From NCBI GenBank assembly GCA_964542765.1, contig CAZIVO010000119.1, positions 1-10,609 of the forward strand: a stretch of 10,609 bases of DNA, read 5' to 3'. The stretch is from CAZIVO01 sp964542765 (lineage in GTDB: Bacteria > Planctomycetota > UBA1135 > UBA2386). A program made the position numbers and the translations under genes. Positions 1 through 6,550 of the stretch are shown piece by piece; positions within the stretch are counted from its first letter, which is position 1; each line of letters begins with the position of its first letter. Below the pieces are notes generated by a model. The model saw only the letters and a list, made by a program, of their open reading frames with translations, did no database searches and was not told where the DNA came from.

Positions 1-2
1 TC

Positions 3-845
3 CTTGGTCTCTATTTCCTCGGCTTTGCCGGTAACAGCGGAGACCTTGCGCGAGGAGAAGCGAAATCCCGCCATGATTCGATTCGCTTGCTGTGCGGTCA
101 GATTCATCTCCGCGATTCGTTTCTCCCGGACGATCTCGGTAGCTTTACCGCTGTACCAGTCCTTGAGCGCCGAGTCCGTCAGATTGTTGGAGACATAGAG
201 GCATCCTTCCCCACTGGCGATGGGATCTTCGCCGATGATGAAGTAGGCGAAGATCTCATCTTCTTGCAGCTTCTGGTTGAGGGCTGCCTGTGGGTCGGTG
301 CCCAGATCGTCGAACTGGATTCTCTGGTAATCGGCCATGCGAAGGTTGCTGAAGGCCTTGTCGATGGCTTTGGAGAGATCTTCGGAGTCGCGAGTGCCCA
401 TGTACCAGGTGATGAGCTTGCTCATGGCCTCGCTGGAAGGAGAGGCCCCGCTGGTGATCTTGACCAGATCGTCATCACTGAAGGTCAGCAGCAACTCGCG
501 GAAGGATCGTAGAGGATGCCCCTGCGGATCTTTTTCGGCTTGCGCTCTGAGGTTGGTGCGAATGGTTTCGGGAGCGAGGCTCTCTTCGGGGAGCTCGTTC
601 ATCTGGGTGCGAATGTGTTCGAGGTCGCCGAGTTGGGTGCGGCGTTCGATCTCCTTCGACAGCCACTGACCCTGAGACATGTCGATCACGGTGTAGTTGC
701 GTACATCCGCAGCGTCTTGGAGAAGGAATGTCACCGCGAAGGTTCCGACGAGAAGGATCGGAACGGACAGGATGCCGATCCAGAAGGTCTTCGTGCGGAG
801 GTTTTCGACGTAGTCACGCGCTGCGATGAGCCAGGTTTTATTCAT
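3..845 (-). CDS. ABC-2 type transporter permease, NatB-like (3' end outside window)
   Basis: This is the membrane subunit of the exporter whose ATPase lies just upstream. Only the first 281 codons are in the window; the gene continues past the left edge. The N-terminus has a short cytoplasmic stretch (MNKTWLIAARDYVENLRTKT) and one clear membrane helix at about residues 21-42. A long soluble region with no further helix follows to residue 281. This matches NatB/YhaP-type ABC-2 permeases, in which a large extracytoplasmic domain sits between the first helix and a C-terminal helix bundle; that bundle would be beyond the edge. The ATG overlaps the ATPase stop by 8 bases (ATGAATAA). It is preceded by an excellent ribosome site, GGAGG with 8-nt spacing, embedded in the ATPase's last codons, so the start is secure and the two subunits are probably translationally coupled. 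The substrate cannot be read from the sequence. Confidence 0.85.
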   Translation of the reverse strand, partial: MNKTWLIAARDYVENLRTKTFWIGILSVPILLVGTFAVTFLLQDAADVRNYTVIDMSQGQWLSKEIERRTQLGDLEHIRTQMNELPEESLAPETIRTNLRAQAEKDPQGHPLRSFRELLLTFSDDDLVKITSGASPSSEAMSKLITWYMGTRDSEDLSKAIDKAFSNLRMADYQRIQFDDLGTDPQAALNQKLQEDEIFAYFIIGEDPIASGEGCLYVSNNLTDSALKDWYSGKATEIVREKRIAEMNLTAQQANRIMAGFRFSSRKVSAVTGKAEEIETK

Positions 846-1743
846 CGACATCACCTCCGACAGAGCGGACGAAGATCTCGTGCAGAGAGGGTTCTCGAAG
901 ATCGAAGCGACGGATCCTCAGTTTGCCGACGAGGTGTGCCAAGACGGCTTGTGGGTCTGTGCCAGGGTGAAGGAATACTTCAGCGCTCTTTCCCGAATCA
1001 TTGATTCGTTCCAGGCCAGGGATCTGACTCAGGATGCTGCCATCACCGTCGTAGTCGATCTTGATTCCCAGTTCGCCTGCTGATCGGATCTCCGCGAGGG
1101 GGCCATCGAGGACCTTCTTTCCCTTGTTGATCAGGAAGATGAAGTCGCAGATTTCTTCGGCCTGTGCCATGACATGAGTAGAGAAGATGACAGTTCGGCC
1201 CTGGCGCTTCATCTGCAAGATCGTGTTGCGCATCAACTCCATGTTCACTGGATCGAGACCGGAAAAGGGTTCGTCGAGGATGACCAGGTCCGGATTGTGA
1301 ATAAGGGTTGAGAGCAACTGGACCTTTTGGCCCATCCCCTTGGAGAGGGTTTCGCATTTCTTGTCGATCCAGTCGCCGAGGCCGTATTCGACCAAAAGAT
1401 CGGTGGCTCGGCGTTTGGCTTCGGCGCGTGGGATGCCCTTGAGCGTCCCGAAGTAGGCGACGATTTCGCCGGTTTTCATCTTCTTGTAGAGACCCTTCTC
1501 CTCGGGCAGATAACCGAGGCGGTCCTTGATCTCCTCCGCGTTGGGATGGCCGAGCACCGAGATTGTGCCTTCGTCGGGATAGAAGATGCTCATCACCATG
1601 CGAATCGTCGTGGTCTTGCCGGCCCCGTTGGGCCCGAGGAACCCGTAGATGGATCCTTGTGGGATCTCGAGCGACAGATTGTCCACGGCAGTGAATTCGC
1701 CGAAGCGCTTGCTCACATGGTCGAGGATCAGGGAGTGTTCCAT
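838..1743 (-). CDS. ABC transporter ATP-binding protein (NatA-like, ABC-2 exporter)
   Basis: This 301-residue ATPase powers the adjacent permease. All nucleotide-binding motifs are intact: Walker A GPNGAGKT (37-44), ABC signature LSKGMGQK (133-140), Walker B LVILDEP (153-159) followed by the D-loop SGLD, and the switch histidine in STH (190). The Q-loop position reads LPEEKGLY (79-86), with Glu where many ABC ATPases have Gln; this form is usual for the NatA/YhaQ branch. About 90 residues follow the ATPase core, ending in LREPSLHEIFVRSVGG, the accessory C-terminal domain typical of this branch. The ATG at 1743 lies 56 bp downstream of the gatB stop. The bases just before it are pyrimidine-rich (CTTCCCCCCACCC on the minus strand), so no Shine-Dalgarno is visible. 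It probably shares the gatCAB transcript. NatA/NatB relatives export Na+ or other small substrates; the substrate here is unknown. Confidence 0.93.
   Translation of the reverse strand: MEHSLILDHVSKRFGEFTAVDNLSLEIPQGSIYGFLGPNGAGKTTTIRMVMSIFYPDEGTISVLGHPNAEEIKDRLGYLPEEKGLYKKMKTGEIVAYFGTLKGIPRAEAKRRATDLLVEYGLGDWIDKKCETLSKGMGQKVQLLSTLIHNPDLVILDEPFSGLDPVNMELMRNTILQMKRQGRTVIFSTHVMAQAEEICDFIFLINKGKKVLDGPLAEIRSAGELGIKIDYDGDGSILSQIPGLERINDSGKSAEVFLHPGTDPQAVLAHLVGKLRIRRFDLREPSLHEIFVRSVGGDVDE
850..858 (-). promoter_or_regulatory. strong Shine-Dalgarno for the permease, inside the ATPase gene
   Basis: The minus strand reads GGAGGTGAT here, a near-complete match to the complement of the 16S 3' end. The GGAGG core (854-858) is 8 nt upstream of the permease ATG at 845. 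The same bases encode the Gly-Gly-Asp near the ATPase C-terminus. It is the strongest ribosome site I see in the window. It fixes the permease start and suggests that the permease is translated on its own account rather than only by read-through of ribosomes from the ATPase. Confidence 0.75.
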
Positions 1744-1799
1744 GGGTGGGGGGAAGATAATGGTTGGATGATGGGCAGCCTAACGATCAGCGCTCAAGA

Positions 1800-3221
1800 T
1801 CAGCCATCACCGAGCAGGTCGAGGAGGATTTCTTCAACCAAGCCAGGGTGTGCCTTGCCTCTGGTTTCCTTCATGACCAGCCCTTTGAGGGCGTGGAGAG
1901 CTTTGAGCTTGCCGGCGCGATAGTCGGCGACTGGCTGGGGATTGTCATCGACCACCGTGCCGACGATACCCCGGAGAATCTGTGGATCAGAAATCTGTTC
2001 GAGGCCCAGGGCGGCGATGGCGTCACCGGCTGCTTCGCCGGATTCAAGCATGCGGGCGAAGGCTTTTCGTCCGGCCTGCCGATTGACCACGCCTTTTGTC
2101 ATGGCGGTCAGAAGTTCTGCAAGGGCCGTTGGCGAGATCGAGAAATCGTTGATTGCACAGTCCGTCTCGTTGAGGGTGCGCATGACCTCGGTCATGATCC
2201 AGTTGCTTGCGGCCTTGGCATCTCCTGTTTCCTCTACAACTTCCTCGAAGTAGTCAGCGATCTTGCGTTGTGCCAGGAGTACGTCGAGATCGTAGTCAGG
2301 TAGCTCGTACTGATCGGCGAAGCGTGCTCGACGATCGATGGGTAGTTCGGGCAGGGTATCTTGAACTTCCTTGACGAATTCGTCGGCAATTTCGAGGGGA
2401 GGCAGATCGGGTTCGGGGAAATAGCGGTAGTCATGCGCGGATTCCTTGGTGCGCATCGTCAAGGTTTCACCTTTTTCTTCGTTCCACAGGCGCGTCTCTT
2501 GCTGAACGGTGCCGCCGGCGGCGAGAACTGCTGCTTGGCGTCGTTCCTCATATTCGAGTGACCGTTGCACATGCTTGAACGAGTTGAGGTTCTTGATCTC
2601 AACCTTGGTCCCGAGGTCGGTGCTTCCGCGGGGCCGAAGTGAGATGTTTGCGTCGCAGCGCAGGGATCCTTTCTCCATGTCGCAGTCCGAGATCTCTGCA
2701 TACTGGAGGATTTGCTTGAGGGCGTCGAGGAAGCGGTGGGCGTCCACCGGGGAACGCAGGTCGGGCATGCCGACTAGCTCGATGAGGGCGACGCCTGCTC
2801 GATTGAGGTCGACGAGGCTTCCATGCTCGGTATGGATGGTCTTGCCGGCATCCTCTTCGAGATGGATTCGCTCGAGTCGACAGTATCGGCCTTCGCCGAT
2901 GGGGACCCGGCCGCCCGTGCAGTAGGGATGTTCGAACTGGCTGATCTGGTAGCCCTTGGGCAGGTCCGGGTAGAAGTAGTTCTTTCGGTCGAACTTTGTG
3001 TGTCGGTGGATGGTCGCTTGCAGGGCCACGGCGGCGCGCACGGCCATGCGCAGGGCTTGCCGATTGACGACGGGCAGGATTCCAGGGAGTCCCATGTCCA
3101 CGGGTGAGACCCTGCTGTTCGGTTCGCCTCCAAATGCTGCCGGTGCATCGGAAAAAAGTTTGGAGTCGAGGTCGAGTTGGCAATGAACCTCGAGCCCGAT
3201 GACCGTTTCGAAATCGCTCAC
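1800..3221 (-). CDS. gatB: Asp-tRNA(Asn)/Glu-tRNA(Gln) amidotransferase subunit B
   Basis: GatB binds misacylated Glu-tRNA(Gln) or Asp-tRNA(Asn) and activates the side-chain carboxylate with ATP, so that ammonia delivered from GatA amidates it. The protein is full length (473 residues; the family is usually about 475-480). Recognisable blocks are ETVIGLEVHCQL (5-16), FDRKNYFYPDLPKGYQISQF (77-96), HLEEDAGK (120-127), SLVDLNRAG (135-143), KGSLRCDANISLRP (184-197) and KNLNSF (210-215). The C-terminal third from about residue 325 is the YqeY-like helical domain. The cysteines of the zinc-binding GatB type are absent from the N-terminal segment, so this is the zinc-free type also seen in Staphylococcus aureus. 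The start is a GTG that overlaps the gatA stop (GTGA), with GGAA 8 nt upstream. It is the third gene of gatC-gatA-gatB. Confidence 0.97.
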   Translation of the reverse strand: MSDFETVIGLEVHCQLDLDSKLFSDAPAAFGGEPNSRVSPVDMGLPGILPVVNRQALRMAVRAAVALQATIHRHTKFDRKNYFYPDLPKGYQISQFEHPYCTGGRVPIGEGRYCRLERIHLEEDAGKTIHTEHGSLVDLNRAGVALIELVGMPDLRSPVDAHRFLDALKQILQYAEISDCDMEKGSLRCDANISLRPRGSTDLGTKVEIKNLNSFKHVQRSLEYEERRQAAVLAAGGTVQQETRLWNEEKGETLTMRTKESAHDYRYFPEPDLPPLEIADEFVKEVQDTLPELPIDRRARFADQYELPDYDLDVLLAQRKIADYFEEVVEETGDAKAASNWIMTEVMRTLNETDCAINDFSISPTALAELLTAMTKGVVNRQAGRKAFARMLESGEAAGDAIAALGLEQISDPQILRGIVGTVVDDNPQPVADYRAGKLKALHALKGLVMKETRGKAHPGLVEEILLDLLGDG

Positions 3222-4681
3222 AGGATCGGTTCCATCTGATGATGCTCGGTCGCGTTCTGGTAAGCCGCGGCAACGCGCAGGACCTCTTGCTCACCCAGTG
3301 CCGGGCCAAGAATCTGCAGGCCGATGGGCAGTCCCTCACTGGTTGCGCCGCAGGGAATAGAAATAGCCGGGATCCCGGCGAGGTTTGCCGGGGCGGTCAG
3401 AACATCACAGAGATACATGGCCAGCGGATCATCGAGCTTTTCTTTGAGGCGGAAGGCCGGGATGGGTGAAGTCGGGGCCATGATCACATCGCAGTTGCAA
3501 AAGGCCTCTTCGAAGTCGCGTCTGATCAAGGTTCGGACCTTGGTGGCCTTGAGATACCAGGCGTCGTAATAGCCACTGCACAGACAGAAGGCGCCAAGGA
3601 GGATGCGGAGCTTGACCTCGGCACCGAAACCGGCTTGGCGACTGTTGCTGTACATCGACTCGAGATCGGGTGAGTCCGTGTGCCGCATTCCAAAGCGGAC
3701 TCCGTCATAGCGGGCGAGGTTGGATGAAGCTTCGGAGGTTGCTATCAGGTAGTAGGCGGGGATGGCGTACTCGGTGTGGGGGAGGCTGAGCGGGCGGATT
3801 GTGGCGCCCATGGCTTGGATCTTTTCGATGGCTGTCCGGACGCTTGTCTCGACTTCCGAGTTCATGCCTTCACCGAAATACTCCTCGGGTATTCCGACAC
3901 GGAGGCCTTCCATGCTGTTGTTCGAGGGTTGGCAGTAGTCCGGCACAGGGTCCGCCAGCGAAGTGCTGTCGCGCGGGTCTTCGCCGGAGAGGACGGTCAG
4001 CGCCAGGGCCAGATCCTCGACGGTGCGACCGAAGGGCGCGACATGGTCGAGGCTGCTGGCATAGGCGATCATGCCATAACGAGAGATACGGCCGTATGTG
4101 GGTTTGATCCCCGGAACGCCGCAGAGCGATGCCGGTTGACGCACCGACCCTCCCGTGTCCGAGCCCAGAGCGAGGGGGGCCAGTCGCGCTGCGACGGCGG
4201 CCGCGGAGCCGCCGCTGGAACCGCCCGGTGCCCGTTCGAGGTCGAAGGGATTGCGAGTCGGGCCGTGACAGGAGTGTTCGGTTGAACTACCCATGGCAAA
4301 TTCGTCCATATTGGTTCGTCCGAGGATGACTGCGCCGGCCGCTTCCATGCGCGCCACGGCGGTGGCGGTGTAGGGAGCCTTGTATCCTTCGAGAATGCGT
4401 GAACCGCAGCCGACCTCGAAGCCTCGCCGGTTGTAGATGTCCTTGATAGCAACAGGTACACCGGCCAGCGGGCCCAGCGTTTGACCGGCCGCACGGTTGG
4501 CGTCCACAGTTTCAGCTTCGCGTCGGGCCTGGGGCTCGAAGACCTCGATATATGCACCGATGCTGCCATCGATGGCGGCGATCCGGCTGAGGAAGCTGTC
4601 GGTCACGTCGGCAGCGCGAAAATCACCCTCGCGGATACCTGCCGCCAGCGCATGCGCTGGCATCTTGAAGAATGGGCTCAA
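3218..4681 (-). CDS. gatA: Asp-tRNA(Asn)/Glu-tRNA(Gln) amidotransferase subunit A
   Basis: GatA is the amidase that hydrolyses glutamine and passes ammonia to GatB. The amidase-signature Ser-cisSer-Lys triad is intact: Lys80 in PVAIKDIY, Ser155 in APGGSSGGS, and nucleophile Ser179 in SDTGGSVRQPAS, with the same spacing as in S. aureus GatA. Length is 487 residues, normal for the family. I chose the TTG at 4681 because it overlaps the gatC stop as TTGA (mirroring the GTGA junction with gatB), has GAGGG 10 nt upstream, and leaves a six-residue lead before the first helix as in known GatA proteins. Alternatives are an ATG at 4663, which has no clear ribosome site, and a TTG at 4705 inside gatC. 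The 3' end overlaps the gatB GTG by 4 bases, so gatC, gatA and gatB are probably translated as a coupled series. Confidence 0.96.
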   Translation of the reverse strand: MSPFFKMPAHALAAGIREGDFRAADVTDSFLSRIAAIDGSIGAYIEVFEPQARREAETVDANRAAGQTLGPLAGVPVAIKDIYNRRGFEVGCGSRILEGYKAPYTATAVARMEAAGAVILGRTNMDEFAMGSSTEHSCHGPTRNPFDLERAPGGSSGGSAAAVAARLAPLALGSDTGGSVRQPASLCGVPGIKPTYGRISRYGMIAYASSLDHVAPFGRTVEDLALALTVLSGEDPRDSTSLADPVPDYCQPSNNSMEGLRVGIPEEYFGEGMNSEVETSVRTAIEKIQAMGATIRPLSLPHTEYAIPAYYLIATSEASSNLARYDGVRFGMRHTDSPDLESMYSNSRQAGFGAEVKLRILLGAFCLCSGYYDAWYLKATKVRTLIRRDFEEAFCNCDVIMAPTSPIPAFRLKEKLDDPLAMYLCDVLTAPANLAGIPAISIPCGATSEGLPIGLQILGPALGEQEVLRVAAAYQNATEHHQMEPIL

Positions 4682-4962
4682 CCGTCGATGACCCTCGGGA
4701 CGCAAAAAGCTCCAGCGCGGGTCGCGGGTGCATTTTGGAGGACGTCTTCGCGGTCCAGCGGTTCGCCGGGATGGTCCTCACGCATGCGATTTTGCGTTGA
4801 TAGGGGATAGGGTGAAGCTTCGACATCATCCGTGTCGAGGGCGGCCAATCGGCCGAAATCATCGAGCAAGCGGGTCATTTGCGCTTGAGCTTGATCCTGC
4901 TCGGCCTCGGTGAGTTGAAGTTTCGAGAGGTTTGCAAGCATTTGTATGGTGGCTTTATCCAT
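4678..4962 (-). CDS. gatC: Asp-tRNA(Asn)/Glu-tRNA(Gln) amidotransferase subunit C
   Basis: GatC is the small belt-like subunit that wraps the GatA-GatB interface and stabilises the amidotransferase. The 94-residue protein matches the family's usual length of about 95-100. It opens with MDKATIQMLANLSKLQLTEA, matching the family's first helix (a conserved LAxLxxLxLxEEE pattern). It contains the LDxDDVEASPYPL and REDHPGEPLDREDVLQNAP blocks and ends in FCVPRVIDG, equivalent to the F-V-P-K-V end of other GatC proteins. The ATG at 4962 has no strong Shine-Dalgarno just upstream. It is the first gene of the leftward operon, so the promoter for gatCAB and probably the ABC exporter must lie in 4963-5166 or further right. 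Confidence 0.95.
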   Translation of the reverse strand: MDKATIQMLANLSKLQLTEAEQDQAQAQMTRLLDDFGRLAALDTDDVEASPYPLSTQNRMREDHPGEPLDREDVLQNAPATRAGAFCVPRVIDG

Positions 4963-4989
4963 GGTAAATCGTCGCTAACTGCCTCCTGG

Positions 4990-4999
4990 CAAGCGCTTG
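4990..4999. repeat. 10-bp perfect palindrome CAAGCGCTTG
   Basis: CAAGCGCTTG is its own reverse complement. It lies 28-37 bp upstream of the gatC ATG and 7 bp from a second, longer palindrome. If transcription of gatC starts near 5000, the site would overlap the start region, where a repressor could act. No binding family is recognised, and a 10-bp palindrome can occur by chance. Confidence 0.4.
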
Positions 5000-5006
5000 T
5001 GGCGAA

Positions 5007-5020
5007 AATCATGCATGATT
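5007..5020. repeat. 14-bp perfect palindrome AATCATGCATGATT, possible operator
   Basis: AATCATGCATGATT is a perfect self-complementary 14-mer with no spacer, so as RNA it would not make a good hairpin. This suggests a dimeric-protein binding site rather than a terminator. It overlaps the candidate -10 box (CATGAT, minus strand, 5008-5013) of the gatC promoter, a typical place for a repressor operator. The regulator is unknown. Confidence 0.45.
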
Positions 5021-5037
5021 CATCGCGGCTTGGCCAA
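5008..5037 (-). promoter_or_regulatory. candidate sigma70-type promoter for gatCAB operon
   Basis: On the minus strand TTGGCC (5037-5032) resembles a -35 box (4 of 6 to TTGACA). After an 18-bp spacer, CATGAT (5013-5008) resembles a -10 box (4 of 6 to TATAAT). A transcript would start near 5001, about 40 nt upstream of the gatC ATG. The match is weak and was picked by eye, but the location is right, and the -35 half is shared with a plus-strand promoter candidate through the palindromic TTGGCCAA. Confidence 0.28.
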
Positions 5038-5059
5038 AACCATGGGTCCAGCCTACACT
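5030..5059 (+). promoter_or_regulatory. candidate sigma70-type promoter for the 5167 gene
   Basis: TTGGCC (5030-5035, 4 of 6 to TTGACA) is followed after 18 bp by TACACT (5054-5059, 4 of 6 to TATAAT). Transcription would begin near 5066, three bases before the outer arm of the inverted-repeat structure at 5069. The leader would be about 100 nt long. The boxes are imperfect; the agreement with the start of the structured region is the main reason to take it seriously. Confidence 0.3.
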
Positions 5060-5068
5060 CATGCACCG

Positions 5069-5143
5069 GCGTCGATCAACGATATCAGCACGACGAATCG
5101 GGAGATGCTTCCCGAGCCCCCGTCATGGGAGCGTGATCGACGC
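5069..5143 (+). promoter_or_regulatory. nested inverted-repeat structure, possible structured 5' leader
   Basis: Three nested pairings fold the region into one rod. The outer arms are GCGTCGATCA (5069-5078) and TGATCGACGC (5134-5143), 10 perfect pairs. The middle arms are CACGACG (5089-5095) and CGTCATG (5121-5127), six pairs and one mismatch. The inner hairpin is TCGGGA (5098-5103), loop GATGCT, TCCCGA (5110-5115), six perfect pairs. The structure ends 23 nt before the ATG at 5167 and has no following U-run, so it does not look like a terminator. I do not recognise a known riboswitch class. It could be a regulatory leader RNA or a protein-binding DNA element. Confidence 0.45.
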
Positions 5144-5166
5144 TAATGCATGGAATCTAGATCACG

Positions 5167-5718
5167 ATGACATCATCTGAACAGGCTGTCGTGGGTTTGA
5201 TCTGCATCCTCGTGGGGGTGTTCTTTCTCGCGAATTCGATCATCTTCCAGCGCACTCGTCGCGTCATCGACCAGTTCTTCCATCACAACGCTGGCAGTCT
5301 GGCGACGATCCGAGATTACTCGCTGAACAAGATCCAGGTGATCATCGGTTTCCTTTTCCTGGCAACCGGATTCATCATGCAGTTGTTCGCCTTTCTTGAA
5401 GATATCGAGGGCAAGGGAACAGTGCTGCTGGCAGGCGTATTGATCCTGGTCGCGGGCTTCGTGGTCTACATGATCGGAGCCAGCTATTCGCGGCGGTCTT
5501 TTCGCCGTTACCTCCGCGAGTTCTTCAAAAAGAACCCCTGGTCCTTCAGTGAGAACATGGCCGTGACCAAGGAGATCGGCATGTTCTTGGGGATTCACAA
5601 GACCGAGGACATGACGGTGGATGAGTTCGTTCATCAGGTGAAGAAGGCTCTCGATGTTCCGGCGAAGCCTCAGGTGAGTGAGCGCAGGGGAATGCGGGAC
5701 ATCTCCTGGTCGCGTTAG
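5167..5718 (+). CDS. hypothetical inner-membrane protein with three predicted helices
   Basis: I do not recognise this 183-residue protein. Hydrophobicity by eye gives three membrane helices, at about residues 7-27, 54-76 and 84-106. The first loop (28-53) is hydrophilic and His/Arg-containing. After the third helix comes a strongly basic segment (SRRSFRRYLREFFKK, 108-122) and then a soluble, charged C-terminal tail of about 60 residues with no cysteines or obvious metal or nucleotide motif. By the positive-inside tendency, the basic segment and tail should be cytoplasmic. The ATG at 5167 has only a weak ribosome site (GGA about 12 nt upstream). It lies behind a structured leader and 64 bp ahead of the ComF-family gene on the same strand, so the two could be co-transcribed. 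The coding frame is open throughout and its base usage looks like that of its neighbours, supporting a real gene. No function is proposed. Confidence 0.75.
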   Translation: MTSSEQAVVGLICILVGVFFLANSIIFQRTRRVIDQFFHHNAGSLATIRDYSLNKIQVIIGFLFLATGFIMQLFAFLEDIEGKGTVLLAGVLILVAGFVVYMIGASYSRRSFRRYLREFFKKNPWSFSENMAVTKEIGMFLGIHKTEDMTVDEFVHQVKKALDVPAKPQVSERRGMRDISWSR

Positions 5719-5782
5719 CGCGTCGCCAGTATTGAGGTAACCCCGGGCAGTTGCGGACCACTGTGTTCGGGATGGTGCTCCG

Positions 5783-6550
5783 ATGATGGTGTCTTTTTCC
5801 AGGGTCCGACGCTTCTTCCGTGAGTGCGCCACGGCCTTGATGAATGACCTTGCTCCAACCCAGTGTCCAGGCTGTGGAGTGGTTCATTCGACCTTGTGTG
5901 GTCCTTGCAGGACGAGTTTGGTCCGGATTTCGGAGCCTTTATGTGACCGTTGCGGATTGCCGCTCGATCCGCTGGATAGTGCTGGTCATGGAGATCATCG
6001 CGATCTGGCTCACATCACCATCGCCCGGGCTCCCTTCGCGTATTGCGGTACAGGTGGCTCCATCGTGCGGCGATTGAAGTTCCAACGGGATCTTGGAAGT
6101 GCCGAGTATCTGAGTCGGGCGATGGCCGTGGCCCTTCGGCCCTGGGTAGATGTCCGGGGCCGTCGGGCCATGCTCGTCTCCGTGCCGATGCATCCACGCA
6201 AGCGGCAAAGGCGAGGGATCGATCAAGCAGCCTTTCTCGCGGAGCGTGTGGCGCAACGTCTTGGATTGAGATATTTGCCCAGGGTGCTTCGGCGGACGAG
6301 GGAGACCCTCCCGCAGGGAGATCCACGTGTGACATCACGCGAGGAGAATGTTCGCGATGCCTTCGGGCTATGGCATCCCTGGCCTTTGCTGGGGCAGAAG
6401 CGTTTGCTGGGGCAGAGGCGCTTGCTGGGGCAGACCATCATCTTGGTTGATGATGTGCGCTCGAGTGGTAGTACGGCTCGTTCTTGTGCCGACACTCTTC
6501 GCTCCGCGGGCGCCTCGTGTGTTGTTCTGGTCACGGGATCGGTCAGCTGA
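5783..6550 (+). CDS. ComF family protein (predicted phosphoribosyltransferase)
   Basis: The protein is 255 residues, in the family's usual range of about 220-260. The N-terminal zinc-ribbon region has paired cysteines: CPGC (28-31), CGPC (39-42) and CDRC (54-57). The centre carries the ComF hallmark SVPMHPRKRQRRGIDQAAFL (133-152). The C-terminal phosphoribosyltransferase domain has the PRPP-binding loop IILVDDVRSSGSTA (219-232). ComF proteins are linked to DNA uptake in naturally competent bacteria, where ComF works with ComFA, but the family is widespread in non-competent species and the reaction is not settled; no competence gene is nearby. An in-frame run of LLGQ-K/R-R repeats (residues 203-217) directly precedes the PRPP loop. 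The first of two adjacent ATGs (5783, 5786) is used; GGGATGG lies about 10 nt upstream. An internal ATG at residue 20 would still keep all motifs. The stop codon lies in a hairpin. Confidence 0.88.
   Translation: MMVSFSRVRRFFRECATALMNDLAPTQCPGCGVVHSTLCGPCRTSLVRISEPLCDRCGLPLDPLDSAGHGDHRDLAHITIARAPFAYCGTGGSIVRRLKFQRDLGSAEYLSRAMAVALRPWVDVRGRRAMLVSVPMHPRKRQRRGIDQAAFLAERVAQRLGLRYLPRVLRRTRETLPQGDPRVTSREENVRDAFGLWHPWPLLGQKRLLGQRRLLGQTIILVDDVRSSGSTARSCADTLRSAGASCVVLVTGSVS
6386..6433 (+). repeat. 18-bp tandem repeat, 2.7 copies, in the ComF-family gene
   Basis: The unit TTGCTGGGGCAGAAGCGT at 6386-6403 is repeated at 6404-6421 with two changes and begins a third time at 6422-6433 (TTGCTGGGGCAG identical). 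It is in frame and encodes LLGQ-K/R-R steps just before the PRPP-binding strand. Eighteen is a multiple of three, so copy-number change by slippage would keep the frame. Confidence 0.9.

Larger units (their letters stand above)
4963..5166. other. divergent intergenic control region between gatC and the 5167 gene
   Basis: This 204-bp gap has no convincing protein-coding frame and must supply promoters in both directions. From left to right I see a 10-bp palindrome (4990-4999), a 14-bp palindrome (5007-5020), a TTGGCCAA box (5030-5037) that can serve as a -35-like element on either strand, and a nested inverted-repeat structure (5069-5143) ahead of the plus-strand gene. The individual elements are listed separately. 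Confidence 0.7.

Noticed and set aside
3100..3180. GatB lacking the N-terminal zinc cysteines as a sign of inactivation
   Set aside because: The S. aureus type of GatB also lacks them and is active. All other conserved GatB blocks are present.
2599..3339. A 246-codon minus-strand open frame overlapping gatB and the end of gatA
   Set aside because: It is out of frame with two unmistakable conserved genes on the same strand. Its translation is Arg/Pro/Ser-rich with no motifs, as expected of a shadow frame in GC-rich coding DNA.
4987..5000. TGGCAAGCGCTTGT as a sigma54 (-24/-12) promoter
   Set aside because: The distance between the GG and TTG elements is one base short and the -12 GC is missing. 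The resemblance comes from the CAAGCGCTTG palindrome.
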